64,000 nt of DNA, taken from contig NZ_JAUOSB010000002.1 in assembly GCF_030548295.1 (NCBI RefSeq), forward strand, positions 250,001 through 314,000, read 5' to 3'. Origin of the DNA: Wenyingzhuangia sp. 2_MG-2023 (GTDB taxonomy: Bacteria; Bacteroidota; Bacteroidia; Flavobacteriales; Flavobacteriaceae). Both the position numbers and the translations under genes were made by a program. A model generated the notes under the pieces. That model was given only the letters and a program-made list of their open reading frames with translations, did no database searches and had not been told where the DNA came from. Shown here piece after piece: positions 6,707-13,956 of the stretch; the first letter of the stretch is position 1, and each line of letters opens with the position of its first letter.

Positions 6707-7493
6707 GACTTATTCCTTGTTTTTCTATATTTTCTAAATAAATGGCTTCAAACTTCCCCCAACTTCTTTCAACGCAAGTCTTCAGAATATCATCTTTTTC
6801 TTTGTTTGTTTTTTCAACCTCACTTATGAATTTATTGAAAGCTGTTTTTGTGTTAGATGCTTTTTTGTTTTTTCTAACAATCATCCATTCGTTCGATAAC
6901 TCTTTGTCAAATCCACTCTCGATCAATGAATTTTTAAAATTGAAATTTTTGCTTAAAGAAGAATTAGTATTGTTATTAATACTTTCATTTTCATTTTCAT
7001 TTTCATTTCCTATATGCGTTCGCTTAGCGAACGCTAAAATTTCGTTCCTAAGAAAATTTAATATTTCTTCTTTTCTTTTTTTATCATCTTCTATGTTAAC
7101 AAAGTCAAAAGCGTTGAACTCTTTTTTTATGTGTAAAACTGTTCTTTTACTGAGTTTTTTATTGGCTTTTATCCAATTTCCGTACACCGCTAATATGGAT
7201 TTTAGCGTACCGCTTTGCGAACGCTTAGCGATCTCAGCAGCGCACCTTTTGTTAGCGTAACCGCGCTCGCTTAGCGTGAATTTGTGCTTTATTTCTTCCC
7301 ATATTTCTTTAAATTCTGAGATACCAACACCGCAAAGTCTTGCTAATTTCTTTGTGTCTTTTGGTAAAACTTTTCTTTGATGTTGGTGAAATATAAGTCT
7401 AGTGTAGGCTCCAAACTCTTCTGCAGAAAGATCCGCAGTGCCCTCTAAGAAGTCTTTTGTATAAACTAATAACGCAGGGTCTTGTCCTTCCAT
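6597..7493 (-). CDS. DUF1376 (YdaU-like) replication protein, 298 aa
   Basis: The N-terminus, DPALLVYTKDFLEGTADLS followed by EEFGAYTRLIFHQHQR, LCGVGISEFKEIWEEIK and KFTLSERGYANKR, is the DUF1376 domain found in phage DNA replication initiation proteins with a winged-helix fold. The central part is low complexity (a NENENENES run at about 4-codon repeats near 6985-7010), a likely flexible linker. The C-terminal third (WMIVRKNKKASNTKTAFNKF) resembles the partner-binding end of such proteins. It overlaps the downstream gene by 110 bases. Confidence 0.75.
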   Translation of the reverse strand: MEGQDPALLVYTKDFLEGTADLSAEEFGAYTRLIFHQHQRKVLPKDTKKLARLCGVGISEFKEIWEEIKHKFTLSERGYANKRCAAEIAKRSQSGTLKSILAVYGNWIKANKKLSKRTVLHIKKEFNAFDFVNIEDDKKRKEEILNFLRNEILAFAKRTHIGNENENENESINNNTNSSLSKNFNFKNSLIESGFDKELSNEWMIVRKNKKASNTKTAFNKFISEVEKTNKEKDDILKTCVERSWGKFEAIYLENIEKQGISHGKQQAISNEPRVNRQSISEVGTNQQNIRNIPNPLK

Positions 7494-7524
7494 CTATTGT
7501 GTTTTTGTAGTGATTAAATTTTGT

Positions 7525-7881
7525 TTAAAACGGTAAATCGTCTGGTTCTTCGTTTTGGGCTACAGAAGTGTTTTGAGCCGTTGCTTTTCTATCAATAGCT
7601 GACAGAGGTGTTGTTTCTATTCTCCAACCTGTAATAGAGTTGAAGTATTTAGCAATTCCTTCTGGATTAATCCATTCTCGACCTCGTAAATTGATAGATA
7701 TAGTTACCTCTTGGCCTAGTTTGTAATTATCTAAGATATCGCATTTGTCTTGTACGAACTCGATTAAGAGCATTTGAGGGTATTGATCATCAGTAGTCAA
7801 TACTAATTCTCTTTTTCTGAATCCGCTTACTCCAAACGTCTGTGTGTCGCTTATGAGTTTTATTGTTCCTGTTACTTGCAT
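7525..7881 (-). CDS. DUF3127 protein with SSB-like acidic tail, 118 aa
   Basis: The core (TGTIKLISDTQTFGVSGFRK, LLIEFVQDKCD, GQEVTISINLRGREW) matches DUF3127, a small beta-barrel family of Bacteroidota thought to have an OB-like fold. The last residues are EEPDDLPF. That acidic hydrophobic tip is the partner-recruiting tail of bacterial single-strand DNA-binding proteins, so this is likely the phage SSB. It lies between the DUF1376 gene and the recombination genes. Single-strand binding is inferred. Confidence 0.8.
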   Translation of the reverse strand: MQVTGTIKLISDTQTFGVSGFRKRELVLTTDDQYPQMLLIEFVQDKCDILDNYKLGQEVTISINLRGREWINPEGIAKYFNSITGWRIETTPLSAIDRKATAQNTSVAQNEEPDDLPF

Positions 7882-7987
7882 AAAGTTTTGATTTAAACAG
7901 TGGTTAAAACTGTTTAGCTATATTTAAATACTGTGTTTCGACTTTCCAGATTTAATGAGCTTGTTTATAACCACTGTTTTTTGTTGA

Positions 7988-8179
7988 TTAAAGCCTTTCT
8001 AGTCTTTCGGTAAGACATTTTAGATAGGTTTCCATTGCTGAACTTTGGATTTTTAATAAAGTCTTTTGATCCTTGTCTACTTTATTGAAATTGCCTGTTC
8101 CTATAAATCCATTTAACTTAGATAGCTTATCTTTAAGTTCTGCTTGTTCGGCTTCTAGCCTTTGTTTAAAATCACTCAT
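7988..8179 (-). CDS. crAss001_48-related small protein, 63 aa
   Basis: The pattern DFKQRLEAEQAELKDKLSKL, then FNKVDKDQKTLLKIQ and AMETYLKCLTERLERL, fits the crAss001_48-related family of short helical phage proteins. It is a predicted two-helix coiled coil. Function is unknown. It is a normal component of early regions in Bacteroidota phages. Confidence 0.65.
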   Translation of the reverse strand: MSDFKQRLEAEQAELKDKLSKLNGFIGTGNFNKVDKDQKTLLKIQSSAMETYLKCLTERLERL

Positions 8180-8200
8180 TGTGTATTGTTTTTGTGGTTT

Positions 8201-8668
8201 TTACTCTTTTTTTGTAGGCTCCTCAAAATCTACTTCTTCTATATCTTCATCAAAGAATGGGAATATGTCTATAATTGGGCTTTCTGTAATACTTGGAATT
8301 GAGTAATCAGAAACGGTGTCCTCAAATTGTTCTTGAATCCACTCATAAGCATCTTTAACATCTAAAGCTTGTGCTAAAACAAAAGAGTTCTGTCTTTTTT
8401 CTAGTCCTTTATCTTCGTCTAAAACAACTAAAGAAACTTTTGCTTTAAACCAACGATCTCCGTGTTCGCTTGGGAATATTTCTGAAAAGTTAGCGGGTTT
8501 TATTCTTGTAATTTTAAATCCTTCTGAAAGATATTTCCCCATTTCTTCATTAGCTCTTGCTTCTGCTTCTGTATGCGTTAAGGCATCAAATAAATAAGGC
8601 TGATTGAAGGTTTTAATTTTTTCGTTGTCGTCAATTTTAGAATATTTGACTTTTACTTCGTACCACAT
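8201..8668 (-). CDS. DUF4494 domain protein, 155 aa
   Basis: The order WYEVKVKYSK, QPYLFDALTHTEAEARANEEM, RIKPANFSEIFPSE and DRWFKAKVSLVVLDEDKG is diagnostic of DUF4494, found in Bacteroidota chromosomes and phages. The C-terminus is acidic (FFDEDIEEVDFEEP). The role is unknown; its constant place beside SSB and recombination genes here suggests a link to DNA metabolism. Confidence 0.8.
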   Translation of the reverse strand: MWYEVKVKYSKIDDNEKIKTFNQPYLFDALTHTEAEARANEEMGKYLSEGFKITRIKPANFSEIFPSEHGDRWFKAKVSLVVLDEDKGLEKRQNSFVLAQALDVKDAYEWIQEQFEDTVSDYSIPSITESPIIDIFPFFDEDIEEVDFEEPTKKE

Positions 8669-8685
8669 AAATGTTTGTTTTTGGA

Positions 8686-8820
8686 TTAATTAATATGTTT
8701 GTAGTGATTGATGTCTTTTACAGCACCTTTAAGCAAGTGCTTTGCGTAGGCAATACTTGTGGCATCTATACTAATTTTTATAAATGCGTTGTTGATGTTG
8801 TAAAAAACAAAAGTCTTCAT
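8686..8820 (-). CDS. Small phage protein, 44 aa
   Basis: A short frame from an ATG at 8820 that fills the gap between the DUF4494 gene and the nuclease-FtsK gene. It begins MKTFVFYNINNAFIKIS and ends KDINHYKHIN. A start three bases after the neighbouring stop and a beta-then-helix pattern (SIAYAKHLLKGAVKD) like short YcfA-sized phage proteins support it. Function unknown. Confidence 0.5.
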   Translation of the reverse strand: MKTFVFYNINNAFIKISIDATSIAYAKHLLKGAVKDINHYKHIN

Positions 8821-8823
8821 TTG

Positions 8824-10911
8824 TTACTCTGGTTTAAAGAATGATTGAAATCTGGTTACTGATAGTAGTTCTGGTGACTTAATTAAGCCGTCACCTCTAC
8901 CTTGTAGTAGTTCTGCTCCACCTTCGTCTATAACCACTTTAGAATCTACTTCTTTAGGTACTCTGTAGCATATTTGTACAGGAAAGTTTGCTTTGGCATC
9001 TCCATTAATAACTTTTACGGATGCTCTTTGTGTTGCTGCATGAATTCTAAACCCTAGTGATCTACCTTTTTGTAATAAAACTTGCAAGTTTTCTTCTAGT
9101 GATTTTTTAGTATCAACATGAACTCTTTTGTATTTTGGTTTACCATTTTTATACTCGCCTACTATTTGATTTTCGTAAACTTTTAAAGCGTTTCCTTTTT
9201 TGGAATTAGCAACTGCATCGGCAAACTCGTCAAAAATGATAACCTTAAATTTCTTATATCCGCTTTGAGTTCTTTCTTTCATTTCATCAACCAACAATTC
9301 CATCATTGCTTCAATATCTTCTATGTCTTCTATTACTTCTATTCCTGGAGTGTTCTTGTATTTAGAAAATTCGTTTTTAGGATCAAGAATAACAATGTCT
9401 TTGATTCCTGCTAACAACATATATTCTATTTGTGAAAATATACCTGCTGATTTACCAGAACCAGTGGCTCCACAAGTAATTACATGAGGTGTTGAATGAT
9501 TTTTTAAATCCCAAAAGATTAAGTTTCCTAAATTATCTAGTCCTATAGGTATTTTGTATTCCGATAGGTATTTAGGATCCCAAAACAGGTCTGCATTTCT
9601 TTTTTTAGGTACTTCTATACTTACAAAAGATTCATTCTCGTGTACTACTAAATCTGATTGAATTCTAACATTTGAAACATCTAAAGCGTTGGCGATGTCT
9701 AATTTGTATTTTTTAACACTTGCTATGTTAGTACCCATAGAAGTTCTTAGTAAGAAGGTGTCATAAGCATATCCTTCTATTTTATGAGCTGTTTCTACTA
9801 AGGTGTTGAATGTTTTTAATAGGTATTCAATTTTTGCTTCTTTAGTCATGTTTTTGTCTTTTAAATCAAATCGTATAAAGTTGTTTGCTTGATCTCTGAA
9901 TTTTTTAATTACTGTAGGAGATACATTGGTAATAGAAGAGTCTCTAATTTTTTTAAGTCTTTTCCCTATTACCTCTTTTTTATCGTCTGGAATTTCAATA
10001 AAATCATCAACTTCAGCTATCATGGTTTTAGCCCAAAAAGCATGTAGTTCAGCTTTGTCTACATAGTTATCGTCTTCATTCATTAAATACACGTAGTCTG
10101 GATCTTGAACCGCTTGTATCATTCTTCTTAATGGCTCGTACAATAATGCTTCAAATAACTTGATGTTGTTTTTATCTAATGGTATTTTAAAACACACTAA
10201 TTGAGGTCCTCCACCTCTGTTTTTAGATGCTTTATTTTCAACAAACCAAACTTCATCAGCCTTAATGCCAAATACTTCAAATAGTAAATTGTAGTAAGTA
10301 ACTGCTTGTTTACCAACCGACAAAGCAATTTCGTCTTCGTTGGAATATTTGCTTTTAGATTTATGATCTACAATAACAATCTTTCCGTCACTTGTTTTTA
10401 ATACTAAATCTATAATTCCAGAAAAAGGAATAGGGATATCAACTCCGTTGATAATTAAGAATTCCTTCAAGTAGGTTTCTACGTATAGAATTTCCACAAA
10501 GTCATAAATAGATACTTCTTTAATAAAGTATGATAAAAGAGCATTTACATCTTTGGTTGCTTTTTCTATACATTTATCTATCGTTGGGGTGGTTGCTTGT
10601 AATTTCCAATCGTTAGCGGGTACAGATTCTATGAAATTGTAAGCTGTTGTTTGTAAGTCAACAATATCTGTATCTATGTTTAATTTTTTTTCATCAAAAT
10701 AAAACTTCAATGCTTCGTGATAGGCTTTACCTGCTATGTTTGAAGCGGAACTTTTAAAAGGCATACGATATATGTATGTCATTTCAAAAGCTTTTTCGTT
10801 TCTAGCGAATGCGGTTACTTTTGAATAGCTACAGCTATCTATCAGAAAATTACTAAAGTGATTTTCTGATTGCTCTGGAGTTAGATTTCTAAATTGATTC
10901 TGTCTACTCAT
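8824..10911 (-). CDS. PD-(D/E)XK nuclease fused to FtsK/SpoIIIE-type ATPase, 695 aa
   Basis: Residues about 25-260 form a RecB/AddB-like PD-(D/E)XK nuclease: SYSKVTAFARNEKAFEM, GKAYHEALKFY, and the active core GIIDLV at about 165 followed by IVIVDHKSKSKYS at about 180, giving Asp, Asp and Lys. Residues 400-690 form an FtsK-type motor: Walker A GATGSGKSAG near 480, IVILDPKNEF, Walker B KVIIFDEFAD near 558, and a sensor region LQKGRSLGFRIHAATQRAS. The RecT gene ends two bases upstream, so nuclease, motor and annealase are co-transcribed. There is no membrane domain and no FtsK gamma domain. Confidence 0.85.
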   Translation of the reverse strand: MSRQNQFRNLTPEQSENHFSNFLIDSCSYSKVTAFARNEKAFEMTYIYRMPFKSSASNIAGKAYHEALKFYFDEKKLNIDTDIVDLQTTAYNFIESVPANDWKLQATTPTIDKCIEKATKDVNALLSYFIKEVSIYDFVEILYVETYLKEFLIINGVDIPIPFSGIIDLVLKTSDGKIVIVDHKSKSKYSNEDEIALSVGKQAVTYYNLLFEVFGIKADEVWFVENKASKNRGGGPQLVCFKIPLDKNNIKLFEALLYEPLRRMIQAVQDPDYVYLMNEDDNYVDKAELHAFWAKTMIAEVDDFIEIPDDKKEVIGKRLKKIRDSSITNVSPTVIKKFRDQANNFIRFDLKDKNMTKEAKIEYLLKTFNTLVETAHKIEGYAYDTFLLRTSMGTNIASVKKYKLDIANALDVSNVRIQSDLVVHENESFVSIEVPKKRNADLFWDPKYLSEYKIPIGLDNLGNLIFWDLKNHSTPHVITCGATGSGKSAGIFSQIEYMLLAGIKDIVILDPKNEFSKYKNTPGIEVIEDIEDIEAMMELLVDEMKERTQSGYKKFKVIIFDEFADAVANSKKGNALKVYENQIVGEYKNGKPKYKRVHVDTKKSLEENLQVLLQKGRSLGFRIHAATQRASVKVINGDAKANFPVQICYRVPKEVDSKVVIDEGGAELLQGRGDGLIKSPELLSVTRFQSFFKPE

Positions 10912-10913
10912 AA

Positions 10914-11612
10914 TTACGGCATTTCTGTTACTTCTATAGTTTTCTTATCTCTTAAATCATCCTTTTTCTGCTGCCCTGTATCTACGTTGGATGTTGACTC
11001 TTGGTTTACAGGAACTGCTATACCGCTAGAGGTATTGAAGTCATATTCAGAATGTAGATTACTCATACCAAACGCTTTTTTTAACGCATGTGATTCAGCT
11101 ACTTTTTTAATCATATCCGCATCATGACTTTTCCAAACGAAAGAACCTTTGTTGTAAGTAGCGAAATCAGCCCATTCAATTGTTGGTTCACCGTCTTTTC
11201 TAAAAGCAATAGCATAAGCTCCTATTATAGCTCCTCTTTTAGATCTTGATTCGGTAATGTTGTGAGTTATCTTGTTGTTGGCGACATCTAGGTTAAAAAC
11301 ATCTTTCTCACAAACCTCAGAACTTCTAATACCATTATACTGTGGTGACCTTTGGGCTTTGGTTAAAAACCCGTCACGTCCAGTTATTATAATAATGTTG
11401 TTTTTATTGTCTTTGTAGCACCAAATTTCCTTATTAAATGGATTAAGGTCTACAGATTTACATACGCTTAGGAAATAACCCAGTTCTACTCCATTAGTTC
11501 CTTTAGCGACTGTGTTTTGAATTACTGCAACTTCCTCAATAGAGTATTTAAAAGCTTTTGCAATATCTACCTGTCTTTCGGTAGCTATAATCATGTTTTT
11601 GTTATTACTCAT
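10914..11612 (-). CDS. bet: RecT/Bet-type ssDNA annealing protein
   Basis: The region GYFLSVCKSVDLNPFNKEIW, then IIIITGRDGFLTKAQRSPQY, GAIIGAYAIAFRKDG and KKVAESHALKKAFGMSN, is the conserved core of the RecT/Redbeta annealase family (phage recombination protein Bet). At 232 residues it is within the family range. The C-terminal 35 residues are polar and probably disordered. It pairs with the fused nuclease downstream, as exonuclease and annealase do in phage synaptase systems. Its 3' side overlaps the start of nothing; its 5' end overlaps the 66-residue gene by 8 bases. Confidence 0.9.
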   Translation of the reverse strand: MSNNKNMIIATERQVDIAKAFKYSIEEVAVIQNTVAKGTNGVELGYFLSVCKSVDLNPFNKEIWCYKDNKNNIIIITGRDGFLTKAQRSPQYNGIRSSEVCEKDVFNLDVANNKITHNITESRSKRGAIIGAYAIAFRKDGEPTIEWADFATYNKGSFVWKSHDADMIKKVAESHALKKAFGMSNLHSEYDFNTSSGIAVPVNQESTSNVDTGQQKKDDLRDKKTIEVTEMP

Positions 11613-11805
11613 TTTTACAATAGGTTTTAATGTTTGCTAATTGCTTGGTATGCTTTGCTGTTTCTTTAGTAGTGAACCAAAAAGTCTTATTTTCAGAATC
11701 AATAAAAATCTCATTACAAAGTCTATATTCTGTAGTAGGGTTTAATTCTGTATACCCTTTAGCTACTAGTCCAATAGCTTTCTTGTTTAGTTTATTCGTC
11801 ATCAC
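11605..11805 (-). CDS. Hypothetical small phage protein, 66 aa
   Basis: No domain recognised. The middle (EYRLCNEIFIDSENKTFWFT) is a likely beta hairpin and the ends are basic helices. The frame overlaps the start of the Bet gene and the end of the HTH gene by a few bases, consistent with a translationally coupled early operon. Confidence 0.5.
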   Translation of the reverse strand: MMTNKLNKKAIGLVAKGYTELNPTTEYRLCNEIFIDSENKTFWFTTKETAKHTKQLANIKTYCKNE

Positions 11806-12100
11806 CGTTTATAAAATTTAAAATTTCACTTCCTTTAATTAACCAAGATCTACCGTTTCTAGTACCAATCAACACGTTGTCTAAAACATACTTAGATATA
11901 GTTCTTTGGCTTTTATCTAAAAGGCACGAAGCTTCTTGAGTATTATAAAATGTATTAGGCTTTATAGAGTCTATAGAAATATCTGTATCTCTATTTATTT
12001 TAAGTCTAGTTCTTACAGGTTTTGAGTCTTCTGTAAGCTCAATTATCTTCTGTGCAACCTTTTCTGCAAAATCATCTGGTAGTTTTATTGTTATATCCAT
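11792..12100 (-). CDS. Excisionase/MerR-like HTH protein, 102 aa
   Basis: The C-terminal half (FYNTQEASCLLDKSQRTISK, then LIGTRNGRSWLIKGSEILNF) is an HTH_17-type winged helix as in phage excisionases and small DNA-binding regulators. The N-terminal half is a charged segment starting MDITIKLPDDFAEKV. It lies near the repressor switch, so a role in excision or early control is plausible but not shown. Confidence 0.65.
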   Translation of the reverse strand: MDITIKLPDDFAEKVAQKIIELTEDSKPVRTRLKINRDTDISIDSIKPNTFYNTQEASCLLDKSQRTISKYVLDNVLIGTRNGRSWLIKGSEILNFINGDDE

Positions 12101-12171
12101 TGAATTGAAGTGTTTGTTTTAAAACCGCCCCACCTACCCCTAAGCAGGACGGAAATTGCTATGAAAAAGCT

Positions 12172-12435
12172 CTAATTATTTACGTTTTCACTAAAAGAAA
12201 ACCCCGTTTCTAGTAGTATTTTTCTTTTGTGTTCGGTTTGCTTAAAAATCCATTTCTGAGCGTAAGAAATCATAGTATCAAGTTGATCCTCTGGGATTTT
12301 CCATTTAGATTGAAACCATCTATTAAGTACGTGACCGTAAGACAGTTTACATTCATCTGCAACAAACTGAACGAATTCTCCTTTGTTATCGATTTGCGAG
12401 TAAAGTCTTTTTAGGTTGCTTAGTTTTGAATTCAT
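12172..12435 (-). CDS. Small phage regulator candidate, 87 aa
   Basis: Mostly helical, with KGEFVQFVADECKLSYGHVLNRWF as the clearest part (shown here only in outline), suggestive of a helix-turn-helix with the order 'acid helix, turn, SYGHVLNRWF helix'. No family is recognised. It stands alone between the HTH gene and the divergent switch gene. A DNA-binding role is inferred from shape and place. Confidence 0.5.
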   Translation of the reverse strand: MNSKLSNLKRLYSQIDNKGEFVQFVADECKLSYGHVLNRWFQSKWKIPEDQLDTMISYAQKWIFKQTEHKRKILLETGFSFSENVNN

Positions 12436-12450
12436 ATTATTTTTGTATTA

Positions 12451-12777
12451 TTAAAATTCTCCTTTAGTTCCGTGCTCCTTATAAAAGGCAGCCGCACCAC
12501 TGTCGGATGTTTTAGTTTTAGAAGCTTTTCTTTTTTTGTAGATATAAACATATAATGCCTTAAATCCTTTTGGTTGCCCGCTTATTGACTCAGATTCCCA
12601 AGAATCACGCTCTTGATAGTGAGACAACCTTATTTCTGTATGGTATAGATCTTTATTGAATTCTAGTATCTTATTTCCAAAATCTTTCAATGTAAAGTAC
12701 TCAACACCATTGATAAACAAGTTCTTACCTATAAGCAATTGTTTATTTTTTGTTAAATCTTCTCTTAATTTTAGCAT
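12451..12777 (-). CDS. Hypothetical early phage protein, 108 aa
   Basis: The frame is open upstream to 12,933, but that part would cross the divergent promoter and the repressor start, so I place the start at the internal Met at 12,777 (MLKLREDLTKNKQLL); a start at 12,786 (MFP) is also possible. The protein has LFINGVEYFTLKDFGNKI and ends in a basic, low-complexity tail (KKRKASKTKTSDSG). Function unknown; as first gene leftward of the switch it may be the antagonist of the repressor. Confidence 0.5.
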   Translation of the reverse strand: MLKLREDLTKNKQLLIGKNLFINGVEYFTLKDFGNKILEFNKDLYHTEIRLSHYQERDSWESESISGQPKGFKALYVYIYKKRKASKTKTSDSGAAAFYKEHGTKGEF

Positions 12778-12791
12778 AGGAAACATAGCTG

Positions 12792-12839
12792 ATGTATATT
12801 TGTACATATAGGAAGCAAACATACATACATTTTGTATGT
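12792..12839. promoter_or_regulatory. Divergent switch region with candidate repressor operators
   Basis: ACATACA (12823-12829) and TGTATGT (12833-12839) form a perfect inverted repeat with a 3-base spacer. A second weaker repeat, ATGTA (12792-12796) and TACAT (12803-12807), has the same half-site letters. Both lie between the leftward early gene and the rightward repressor, where operators are expected. Confidence 0.5.
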
Positions 12840-12886
12840 GTTGCAACTTTTTAGTATAGTTTTTTAAACCCCCTAATACAAAAAAT

Positions 12887-13273
12887 ATGGATTTTACTAA
12901 TATTGGAATAAAGAAAATACGGTTAAAGACCAAGTTGACACAAGGAGAGTTTGCTGAGTCAATAAATGTTTCCGTGCCTAGTGTTCAAAAATGGGAATCT
13001 GGGGATAGATTCCCTAATAGAAGCACCGCGAAAAAAATAAAAGAAGTATATAGTGATGTTATTAGTCAAATAGAAAAAGAAAGCATACAGTCTCCTGGTG
13101 TTTTGGATGCTAAAGCAGAGGAGAGTTTGAAAGAGATAAAAGAAGCTTTGTCTAATATTCCAGACAATCTAGTTTTGGGATATATAATGGATAATTACGA
13201 AAGGTTTAAGGGTAATATGTCGTTTAGAATGTTAACAGAGTATCATTCTAATCAAATGAAGTCAGAAGATTAA
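12887..13273 (+). CDS. Cro/C1-type HTH repressor, 128 aa
   Basis: Residues 5-60 are a classic HTH_3 domain: KIRLKTKLTQGEFAESINVS, then VPSVQKWESGDRFPNRSTAKKI. The rest is a helical extension (LKEIKEALSNIPDNLVLGYI) with no peptidase or LexA-like domain, so control is not by RecA-driven cleavage. It is the only gene of the element on the plus strand, divergent from the early operon, and is probably the lysogeny repressor or a Cro analogue. Confidence 0.85.
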   Translation: MDFTNIGIKKIRLKTKLTQGEFAESINVSVPSVQKWESGDRFPNRSTAKKIKEVYSDVISQIEKESIQSPGVLDAKAEESLKEIKEALSNIPDNLVLGYIMDNYERFKGNMSFRMLTEYHSNQMKSED

Positions 13274-13412
13274 CTCTATTTGATTTCAATAGCCTGCTCT
13301 CATATAGCTTTGCACGTATTTTATTTTCTTCATAAATTTCCATTTCTGGAGTTACGACAGCTACAATGGTTACCTCTATTTTTTTTAAAGAATTATTTTT
13401 TTTTGATTTCAT
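13248..13412 (-). CDS. Small ORF antisense to the repressor end, 54 aa
   Basis: A frame from an ATG at 13,412 beginning MKSKKNNSLKKIEVTIVAV and ending SNRVNLLTSFD. Its last 26 bases overlap the 3' end of the repressor gene in a convergent layout. It has a basic start and a charged helix (PEMEIYEENKIRAKLYESR). A weak A-rich leader precedes it. It could be a real small phage gene or chance. Confidence 0.35.
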   Translation of the reverse strand: MKSKKNNSLKKIEVTIVAVVTPEMEIYEENKIRAKLYESRLLKSNRVNLLTSFD

Positions 13413-13523
13413 TTTTTAAGTTGTAAGATTAATAAAAAAAATGCTGCCGTGTACGGTCAACAAAGAAGCCAACTTAAAACAATTTTACGTATTCTACAAA
13501 GTGTAATTTAAAAAAAAACTAAA

Positions 13524-13563
13524 ACAAAACAGGTAGTTGATTAAAATCAACTACCTGTTTTGT
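13524..13563. terminator. Strong bidirectional terminator hairpin
   Basis: ACAAAACAGGTAGTTGA (13,524-13,540) is exactly complementary to 13,547-13,563 around a 6-base loop. A-runs precede it and an eight-base T-run follows, so it can stop transcription from either side. Confidence 0.85.
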
Positions 13564-13621
13564 TTTTTTTAAAGCAAGTATTACTGTGCAGATACTGTGC
13601 AAGTTAGAGTGTTTAAAAAGA

Positions 13622-13655
13622 AAAACCCCTAATAATCAGTCGATTAAAAGGGGTT
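13622..13655 (-). terminator. Terminator of tRNA-Gln
   Basis: AACCCCT and AGGGGTT form a stem on the minus strand just after the tRNA 3' end, followed on that strand by TTTTTCTTTTT. Confidence 0.7.
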
Positions 13656-13660
13656 GAAGT

Positions 13661-13730
13661 TGTCCCACAAGGACTCGAACCTTGAATGACGGTACCAAAA
13701 ACCGGAGTGTTACCATTACACCATGGGACA
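13661..13730 (-). tRNA. tRNA-Gln (anticodon UUG)
   Basis: On the minus strand the sequence folds as a 70-base cloverleaf: acceptor TGTCCCA/TGGGACA, D-stem GTGT/ACAC, anticodon stem with loop TTTTGGT (anticodon TTG), and T-arm CAAGG-TTCGAGT-CCTTG. CCA is not encoded. The anticodon stem has one mismatch at its base (C-T). Its 3' end faces the prophage-like block, a common integration site geometry. Confidence 0.95.
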
Positions 13731-13745
13731 GTGCGTTAGCGGTTG

Positions 13746-13775
13746 CAAATATACAGCACATCTACAATTCTGCAA
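13746..13775 (-). promoter_or_regulatory. Promoter of tRNA-Gln
   Basis: On the minus strand TTG (13,773-13,775) is followed after exactly 19 bases by TATATTTG (13,746-13,753), a full match to the Bacteroidota sigma-A consensus TTG-N19-TAnnTTTG, ending 15 bases before the tRNA. Confidence 0.85.
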
Positions 13776-13956
13776 AATTTTTTTCAAAAAAAAATCGTTT
13801 TTTTTTACACGTTTGTTTCTAACAATTGAATATCAACAAACTACTTTACAAAACACCATAACAATCTCATAAAACATAGAACATTTTTAACCATTTAGAC
13901 ATACAGCATTTATATTTAATTAAATTTGTGACTAAAATTTAGCCTTTAGTCTTCAG

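Larger units (their letters stand above)
13413..13660. other. Right boundary region of the prophage-like element
   Basis: This gap has no convincing gene. It contains the long hairpin at 13,524-13,563, two copies of TACTGTGCA (13,582-13,590 and 13,593-13,601) and the tRNA terminator. The copies of TACTGTGCA lie 70 bases from the tRNA 3' end, where integrase arm sites could be, but no integrase gene is present to support that. Confidence 0.4.

Noticed and set aside
6742-7260. 172-residue plus-strand frame
   Set aside because: Exact shadow of the DUF1376 gene, rich in Phe, Ser and Leu as expected from antisense reading.
12778-12933. Upstream extension of the 108-residue early gene to 12,933
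   Set aside because: It would cross the divergent promoter and overlap the start of the repressor; the hydrophobic N-terminus it adds looks like antisense.
13582-13601. Repeat of TACTGTGCA as an attachment core
   Set aside because: Only two short copies, not overlapping the tRNA 3' end; no integrase to match.
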